DNA of 11,437 nt from Stramenopiles sp. TOSAG23-3. Its lineage: Eukaryota > Sar. The stretch's first letter is position 1. The number at the start of each line of letters is the position of its first letter. Below, one piece after another: positions 6,254 through 11,437 of this stretch. The stretch lies in assembly GCA_900128585.1 (NCBI GenBank), contig LT642739.1, positions 1 to 11,437 of the forward strand, given 5' to 3'. The notes below the pieces were generated by a model that worked only from the letters and a program-made list of their open reading frames with translations, made no database searches and was not told the origin of the DNA. The position numbers were made by a program, and so were the translations under genes.

Positions 6254-7684
6254 TTACAAAAAACTTCGTTTCTTTTCCATCGCAAAAAAGATGTCGCCAC
6301 CAAACTTAAAGCCGGGGGGCACAAGCGGGGGCAGCGTCGCCAGTAAATTCTCCACGAATGTGAACCGTTTCGGCGTGGTTCGCGATATCGTCGTTTTCGC
6401 GACAGGCATTTCGTGGTATGCACACACGCGGTTCTCTTTTACCAATTTCAACAAAATTTTGCTTATGTTTTGAACAGCAAAATTCATTTTTGTCTTTGGT
6501 GTATCGACATACAATAGACGAGCAATTTGGATCGCCGTTTTCGGAAAGTGAAACTTTTCCATTGCCTCTACTAATTGGTTTTCTCGAGAATCTCGGTGCA
6601 GTATGTAGCGAGAAATGTAGCCAGCGCCGTCTTCAATATACGGGCCATGGCCCGGCATCAATCGCTTAGGGTTGCTTGCTAGCATTTTACGCAAACTTCC
6701 CATGTAATCGTACAAATCCATAAAAAACGTGGTACCGTAGCCCAATACCGTATCGCCGCTGAATAGGTCCGCATCTTCTAATAAAAACAGCGCCACGTGC
6801 CCTGGCGAATGGCCTGGCGTGTGCATCACTTGGAGCGACGCCCCAACCGTGTTAAGTTCCATGCCATCGTGCAACTCGATAAATGGGAAGTCACCGTTCA
6901 AACATGCGTCCTGGAATCGCTTGGCACGTTTCATAAACCAATAGGTACGCTGGAGCTCTATTTTGCTACGCCCCAGGATATCCCAGCTCAAAAACTCGGC
7001 CGAATCTTCCCCCGGCCATTTGGGCATTTTCTTTTCTGCCAGTTTTAAAAATTCTTTGTCCGTCATGCCCCGCGTAAATTCTGGGCCTTGTTCCAAGAAT
7101 GGAACAAGCCCTTGTGTCTCAATTACCTCCAGCATCGATTGGTATTTAAACGCAATAGTAGTCATGGCAACAGGGACGTTTGGGCCAAATTCATCCTGCA
7201 ACCGAGCGACGTTCCCATAGTGATCGGAGTGCATGTGAGTCACGACGATGAGCTCGATGCGTTTGCAGCCAACGGTCTGCATGCACTCTCGCAAGTTTGC
7301 AACAAACTCTTCTGTTCCGTAGCCTTCGTCGCCGGTGTCGATTAGGATTCGGCTGTCGCCTGTCCCTACCAAGTAACAATTTGTCCCGTTCAAAGTGAAA
7401 TCGCTCGGGTTTTGCCCCAAGCATGAGGCTATTCGGGGCGAGATTATTTCAAACGCAGGCTGTGGAGGTGCTCTCTTTTTCGCTTCAAAACGTTTCATCC
7501 AGCGTGCTACAATGTTGCGCTTGGCGCCTTCGACGTAAACGTCGTTAGCCGAGGAAGTCGCGCCAGATTTATTTGCCTGTCGCATCGCAGCACTCATTTC
7601 CCTCGTTAAAAACAAAGCACCCGGCGAACATACCTCCGGGGTTGACGAGCAACAGGGACACTTTGCTCCAAAAATAAGTTCCAT
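6254..7684 (-). CDS. LACTB2-like metallo-beta-lactamase-fold endoribonuclease
   Basis: A 476-residue protein of the LACTB2/glyoxalase-II-like branch. The first strand region reads NPSDFTLNGTNCYLVGTG (92-109). Metal ligands are visible: H150-x-H152-x-D154-H155, H292 in TPGH, D311 in FSGDT, H346 in PGHG. The 19- and 35-residue spacings from H292 to D311 and D311 to H346 equal those I recall for human LACTB2. A helical winged-helix-like C-terminus follows (about 363-420). Human LACTB2 is about 288 residues and cuts single-stranded RNA in mitochondria; this protein adds about 75 residues at the N-terminus, about 74 between H155 and H292, and a C-terminal tail. I see no clear mitochondrial presequence. 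An in-frame TAG at 7700-7702 makes ATG 7684 the first start, with purine at -3 and G at +4. Related folds act as fungal polyketide thioesterases, so the substrate is not certain. Confidence 0.88.
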   Translation of the reverse strand: MELIFGAKCPCCSSTPEVCSPGALFLTREMSAAMRQANKSGATSSANDVYVEGAKRNIVARWMKRFEAKKRAPPQPAFEIISPRIASCLGQNPSDFTLNGTNCYLVGTGDSRILIDTGDEGYGTEEFVANLRECMQTVGCKRIELIVVTHMHSDHYGNVARLQDEFGPNVPVAMTTIAFKYQSMLEVIETQGLVPFLEQGPEFTRGMTDKEFLKLAEKKMPKWPGEDSAEFLSWDILGRSKIELQRTYWFMKRAKRFQDACLNGDFPFIELHDGMELNTVGASLQVMHTPGHSPGHVALFLLEDADLFSGDTVLGYGTTFFMDLYDYMGSLRKMLASNPKRLMPGHGPYIEDGAGYISRYILHRDSRENQLVEAMEKFHFPKTAIQIARLLYVDTPKTKMNFAVQNISKILLKLVKENRVCAYHEMPVAKTTISRTTPKRFTFVENLLATLPPLVPPGFKFGGDIFFAMEKKRSFL

Positions 7685-7859
7685 TGCCCAGTATTTTATC
7701 TATTGGGGAACGCTAATCTAGGAAATATGTAACCCACACCTTTCAAGAACGTAAACAGTAACTAGATAAAATCGACATGAATGCCCGGCATCATCATCCA
7801 ATTGGTTAATTTTCCAACTATTTATAATATATGGAATACAGAATTGTTGGGAATATATA

Positions 7860-7948
7860 TAGAAGAAGAAGAAGAAGAAGAAGAAGAAGAAGAAGAAGAA
7901 GAAGAAAAGAAAGAAGAAGAAGAAGAAGAAGAAGAAGAAGAAGAAGAG
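7860..7948. repeat. Interrupted (GAA)n / (TTC)n microsatellite
   Basis: About 88 bases of almost pure GAA on the + strand, broken once by an AAAAGAAA interruption near 7906-7912. The strand is all purine, so it can form triplex (H-DNA). It lies about 175 bases upstream of the LACTB2-like start. The poly-Glu frame that it creates is not a gene. Confidence 0.9.
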
Positions 7949-8033
7949 AAGATGATTTTTTTTTTTTATTGATGGATGATGAATATTAATATTTTTATTA
8001 TATTGATGTTAAATGATGAATGATGATGATGGA

Positions 8034-8050
8034 TTTTTTTTTTTTTTTTT
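8034..8050. repeat. Poly(T) run of 17
   Basis: An uninterrupted T17 in the AT-rich spacer upstream of the CorA gene. Poly(dA:dT) tracts exclude nucleosomes in many eukaryotic promoters, which is a possible role here. Confidence 0.8.
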
Positions 8051-8836
8051 AAATAATGGCTTCTTTTTTTAGTGAGAAAAAATACAAAAAATCAAATAAT
8101 AATGTTTTAAGTTTATTTTAATGCTGTAATTATATTATATTTAATATTTGCTGTGTCTATATACAAATTGTTACAAAATCGCCTTTCAGACAAAAACGCC
8201 TTGTTTTTATAAATCATCCAGAAACAAAAGAGCTTTTGTTCCGTTATTATTATTATATTTTAAATATATTATTATTCGGTTGCACTGCTATAATAATAAT
8301 AGAGGAGCCTACGAGGACAGTTGGCTCTGCTCAGGAGAGGCAGCGCATTCTTCAGCAGCAGTTAGTCAGCAATAATTAGCAGCAAGCAGCAAGCAGCAGG
8401 ACAATTTTTTTGGTTTAGAATTGTTGAACTACTTTGGTAGGTACAGCTATGGTAACGTAGGTAGTTTAAAGTAGTATTAATAGTACTCGTAGTGAGGAAG
8501 GGCGGATGGGGGTGTGTCAACTGTCAACCCAGGACGAGAATAACGTCCATTGTATTCGGCGTATATCGAACAGGGCGGAGGATGGATGGGATGATGATGT
8601 ACGATATTATGATGGTGGTGGATGGATGGGATGGTAAGAAAAAAAACGAACGTTCTTTCTTAACAAGGAAGACAACACAACATACACAACAAACCCACGA
8701 GCTTGCTATTATATTTGGACTACGAAAAGATGAACAGACAAAGTACCGAGCGCTTTTCTTTCAATGTTCTGCAACGGAACAGCAACAAAGCGAGAAACAC
8801 TGAAGCCACCTTTTTATCTCAATCGGTCGCATCACA

Positions 8837-10783
8837 ATGGCTGAACCACCACCAGAAGGAAGAAAGTTGATGAGGAAAAAGACATTTTCCGACCGCATTG
8901 CCAGTTTAAACGATGGCCACGAGGACACGGGTTTGGGAGAGAGTTTATTTTGGCTGTCAATTTTAAGGGCAACAGATACTAGTAAAAAACAGCGGAGGCG
9001 GTCCCTGAACCAGAAACCATTGTCCCCAACAGATGAAGACGGTGAAGAAGATGGTTTTACGATAATGCGCAAGCCCTCTACCCAGACCGCCTACCACGTC
9101 GTATCCGATATGATAGATAGCGATATTGTAGAGCAGTTCGACTTGACCACGTCAAGTGTACAAGCCCTTTACAAAAGCTTTTGCACCGACGGCAAGGAAA
9201 CTTTGACGCATGACGAGTTTCGAGTGGCCCTGGCACAGCAAGGTTTGCTAACATCCACGACCCGTAGCTCGAATTCCAATTTTGAGCGTTTGATACGAAT
9301 TATAGACGAGGACAACGACGGTATTATCAATTTTGGAGAGTACTCCGCCTGCATCCAAAAGTTAAAGCTTGCAAATTTAATCATTGAGGAAGAAAACAGA
9401 AATTTGGCGACGAACAACGTGAACCATTCAACCGGGATTAACGTGTTAGAGTATTCAAATGCCATGGCAAGCGTCAAATTTCACATAAAAGACCCCAAAG
9501 AATTTTTGTACGGGGAGCGGGAGAAGGAGTGGGCGGTGAGGTGGGTCCATATCGAAGGGGACGACAAGTACAGTATGCTTCAGATGGCCACGAAATACCG
9601 CCTCCACCCAATGCACTTGGTAGACGCGCTGAGCATGCATAAGCAGCAACCAAAGTTCCGGACTGACGACGGCCTCTTCTTTGTCATTTTTATGCAGATG
9701 CACTTAACGTCCAGGTCTTTGCGCGTTCTTCAAGAGTTCATGAAAGACAAATCTACGAAGAAGATCTGCCCCCATCGGCCCAACTCCATCGTTGGTATAT
9801 TTGACGAGCGCACCGGGGACGTGCCGCCCATGCTAATTGAGACCGTTCAGTGCCCCCTGGTTGCATTCGTTACTCCTGGGCCAGAGTACAAAACGGTGGT
9901 TACCGTTCGTGGGGAATGGGAGTTGCCGATTGATCACTACAGTGAGGCCAGGTCTACAGAGACCAAAAACACGCCCGATTACATTTTTACACAGAACAAC
10001 ATGAAGGGAGATGTAAAGGCTGAAATCAGCAAAGAGGCCAGGCTTGATCCCACCGTAATTAGCAGTATCTCCACCATGTACGGAGAAGGATTTTTCACGA
10101 CCGTTCTTAGAAAAATCCGAGACCCGCACAGCACAGTTCGCCGAGGGAATGGGGCTCGGTTGCTGTACAGTATCCTGGACGCATGTGTCACCACCATCAA
10201 ACCGATCCTCCAGTGCTACCAAATACAGTTGGCGTGGTTTAGACAAGTGTTGGACCGGGATAGGACTCGGTTTCTGCACGTAAAAGCATTAATGTGCTAT
10301 AAAAGGCAGCTTTGGGAAATGAAAGTAATGCTTGGCCCCTGCCGCAAAGTAACCAGTCATGTTATGGGACTTGTGGACGAACAACTGAGGGACTATTTTG
10401 AAGACGTAGACGACGAGTTGGACACTTCCATCGAAACGATTAACATTTATATTGGCGTTTGCGAAGAGCTGAGTGAAGAATACCGGCATTACAACGACAA
10501 ACAGCTGAATGATATTTTGCTCATTTTGACCGTTGTAACGACCGTCCTACTCCCGATTCAGCTGATTACGGGTATCTTTGGAACGAATTTTGTAGACTTG
10601 GAGCCCTTTATGGAGTCTTCATATGGACTTGGCTACACCACTGCAATAGGCACGGCACTGACAATCATGTTGACCGTAGCATTTTACTCATACCTGTACA
10701 AAAAGAACATCAGCAAAAAGGCGAGAGAAGCAATGAAAGAGGCGTTAGAACGAAGTCGGTCGCTTTCTGAATTAAAGTTGTAA
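8837..10783 (+). CDS. EF-hand-containing CorA-type Mg2+ transporter, GTN variant
   Basis: A 648-residue membrane protein. The N-terminal 100 residues are polar with an acidic patch (65-72). A degenerate EF-hand loop (116-127) precedes a canonical one: D157-E-D159-N-D161-G-I-I-N-F-G-E168. The CorA cytoplasmic domain follows (about 205-555; EWAVRWVHIEG, RLHPMHLVDAL, LVAFVTPG), with a long acidic helix. Two membrane spans end the protein: about 559-579 (LLILTVVTTVLLPIQLITGI) and 600-621. The loop after the first span reads F-G582-T583-N584-F where CorA proteins carry the GMN selectivity filter. Both termini are therefore expected in the cytosol, with a pentameric channel for Mg2+ or another divalent cation. 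A stop at 8801-8803 in the same frame and ATG context CACAATGG support this start. The C-terminus is basic with Ser/Arg sites. Family assignment is firm; ion choice and Ca2+ gating are inferred. Confidence 0.93.
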   Translation: MAEPPPEGRKLMRKKTFSDRIASLNDGHEDTGLGESLFWLSILRATDTSKKQRRRSLNQKPLSPTDEDGEEDGFTIMRKPSTQTAYHVVSDMIDSDIVEQFDLTTSSVQALYKSFCTDGKETLTHDEFRVALAQQGLLTSTTRSSNSNFERLIRIIDEDNDGIINFGEYSACIQKLKLANLIIEEENRNLATNNVNHSTGINVLEYSNAMASVKFHIKDPKEFLYGEREKEWAVRWVHIEGDDKYSMLQMATKYRLHPMHLVDALSMHKQQPKFRTDDGLFFVIFMQMHLTSRSLRVLQEFMKDKSTKKICPHRPNSIVGIFDERTGDVPPMLIETVQCPLVAFVTPGPEYKTVVTVRGEWELPIDHYSEARSTETKNTPDYIFTQNNMKGDVKAEISKEARLDPTVISSISTMYGEGFFTTVLRKIRDPHSTVRRGNGARLLYSILDACVTTIKPILQCYQIQLAWFRQVLDRDRTRFLHVKALMCYKRQLWEMKVMLGPCRKVTSHVMGLVDEQLRDYFEDVDDELDTSIETINIYIGVCEELSEEYRHYNDKQLNDILLILTVVTTVLLPIQLITGIFGTNFVDLEPFMESSYGLGYTTAIGTALTIMLTVAFYSYLYKKNISKKAREAMKEALERSRSLSELKL

Positions 10784-10795
10784 TCTAAAAAACTG

Positions 10796-10872
10796 ACAGG
10801 AACGTAAACTGTTAATTCACAAAAGGAGCAGATCCACATTCGCGGTATATGAAGACATCATGAGCGTAAAAC
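10796..10872 (+). repeat. Dispersed repeat module, copy 3
   Basis: GGAACGTAAAC (10799-10809), ACAAAAGG (10819-10826), TTCGCGGTAT (10839-10848) and ATGAAG follow in the same order and spacing as at 3911-3971; 41 of 50 bases match without gaps. It starts 16 bases after the CorA stop codon, in the same orientation relative to the upstream gene as copy 1. Confidence 0.7.
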
Positions 10873-10907
10873 GGGGAAGTGTCTATTAAAAAAACTGTAA
10901 ATGAATT

Positions 10908-10986
10908 AAACAAGAAAATTGGCTGTTATTGAATTTAAATAACTAAGAAAAAGTACTTAAAATAACAACAGGGCCAATTTTTTGTT
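10908..10986. repeat. Long inverted repeat (hairpin) built from the 23-base motif
   Basis: The left arm (10908-10930) is the exact reverse complement of the 23-base motif at 4121 and 4161. The right arm (10961-10986) is the same motif in forward direction with a three-base interruption (AATAACAACAGGGCCAAT). The arms can pair over about 22 bases around a 30-base AT-rich loop. It lies in the likely 3' end region of the CorA transcript and could act in 3' processing, or be a palindromic mobile-element remnant. Confidence 0.7.
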
Positions 10987-11075
10987 TTTTTTAAGAAAGT
11001 GCTTTGCACAGAGATTGAAACGATTGAAACTTTAAAATTCGTACAAAGTGTATGATGCTTCGTAAAAGTTTGTAA

Positions 11076-11246
11076 GAAAGCGTGTACACAGAATTACGCG
11101 CAACGCTTGCTGGCATCTTTCCCGCCGATTTCTTCTATTTAACACGCTCAATGCGTACTCGACTTCTTGACGATGCGCGGAAGAGAATGACATTGCTTCC
11201 AATGTTAAACCCAAACTTAAAACCAAATCTATCCAAGTCTAACTAG
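11076..11246 (+). other. GC-richer island with short open frames; possible gene fragment or exon
   Basis: About 43-47% GC in an otherwise much more AT-rich spacer. On the + strand a 56-codon frame runs from after a TAA at 11073 to TAG at 11244-11246; its only internal starts are late (ATG 11151, giving 31 codons). On the - strand a frame with ATG at 11193 runs to about 11032 (53 codons). I recognise neither product. It could be a decayed gene, a terminal exon of a spliced gene, or a small unannotated gene. Confidence 0.25.
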
Positions 11247-11268
11247 TTGTCTACGTATTAGACGACTA
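11244..11268. repeat. Short inverted repeat, 10-base stem
   Basis: TAGTTGTCTA (11244-11253) and TAGACGACTA (11259-11268) pair over ten positions with one G-U type wobble around a five-base loop CGTAT. The stem begins at the stop codon of the + strand short frame. It could be an RNA hairpin at a transcript end, or chance. Confidence 0.45.
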
Positions 11269-11437
11269 CAAAGAACTTGAAGTACAAAACAAATGGGTTG
11301 GGTTGTAAGAGTATGTATTCTTATGTAAACAAGTATAATGTTTTGATAGGAAACGTTAATTCGTGTAATATGTAAAATAGCATATAAATAACATTGATAA
11401 AATTACATAAATACAGCATTAACAACAATAATAATGT

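Larger units (their letters stand above)
7685..8836. promoter_or_regulatory. Divergent spacer between LACTB2-like and CorA genes
   Basis: About 1.15 kb without a supportable gene. It holds a GAA tract (7860-7948), a T17 run (8034-8050), GATGAT and AGCAGC simple repeats, and a repeated 13-mer GATGGATGGGATG at 8581 and 8621. The promoters of both flanking genes must lie here. A GTAAGA followed by a pyrimidine run and AAG (8634-8667) could be a 34-base intron in the CorA leader, but this is weak. Confidence 0.6.
10784..11437. other. 3' flank of the CorA gene, repeat-bearing spacer to window end
   Basis: AT-rich spacer with no firm gene. It contains a repeat module, a long inverted repeat, a small GC-richer island (about 11075-11200) with short frames on both strands, and a 10-base-stem hairpin, each listed separately. 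From about 11270 to the end I see only AT-rich sequence. Confidence 0.75.

Noticed and set aside
7781-7972. Poly-glutamate open frame
   Set aside because: It is only a translation of the GAA microsatellite plus AT-rich flanks.
8492-8803. Open frame of about 100 codons upstream of the CorA gene
   Set aside because: It starts in GATG/GATGG simple repeats, shows no domain or protein-like composition, and lies where the CorA promoter and leader must be.
1-11437. CRISPR array, rRNA, or prokaryote-style operon
   Set aside because: No regularly spaced repeats with unique spacers, no rRNA-like conserved blocks, and alternating gene strands with wide AT-rich spacers.

Overview
The window reads as nuclear DNA of a microbial eukaryote. 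The five convincing genes are long, mostly uninterrupted open frames of roughly 40-60% GC, separated by very AT-rich, low-complexity spacers full of homopolymers and microsatellites. None is preceded by a Shine-Dalgarno-like leader, and the protein families (DDT/WHIM-PWWP-HMG chromatin factor, RDM1-like RAD52-motif protein, LACTB2-type nuclease, EF-hand CorA transporter) are eukaryotic in character. The genes look intron-poor. A protist such as a stramenopile (labyrinthulid- or diatom-like) would fit, but I cannot fix the lineage from sequence alone.

Layout. 1-3690 (+): 3' part of a large WHIM/PWWP/double-HMG-box chromatin protein whose 5' end lies outside the window. 3691-4305: AT-rich spacer with a family of short direct and inverted repeats. 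4306-4812 (-): small GNAT acetyltransferase. 4813-5383: divergent promoter region. 5384-6181 (+): RDM1-like protein, RRM plus RAD52-like motif, preceded by a 10-codon uORF whose stop overlaps its start codon. 6254-7684 (-): LACTB2-like metallo-beta-lactamase-fold nuclease, tail-to-tail with the RDM1-like gene across 72 bases. 7685-8836: divergent spacer with a long interrupted GAA tract. 8837-10783 (+): EF-hand plus CorA-type Mg2+ transporter with a GTN instead of GMN pore signature. 10784-11437: repeat-bearing spacer that shares two repeat types with 3691-4305, including a long hairpin, followed by a small GC-richer island of uncertain meaning.

The genes do not form an obvious pathway: chromatin remodelling, small-molecule or protein acetylation, DNA repair/RNA binding, RNA turnover and Mg2+ transport sit side by side as ordinary eukaryotic neighbours. 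I found no convincing new multi-gene system. The points most worth a second look are the shared 3' repeat/hairpin elements, the RDM1-like gene and its overlapping uORF, the GTN pore in an EF-hand CorA, and the large insertion in the LACTB2-like protein.
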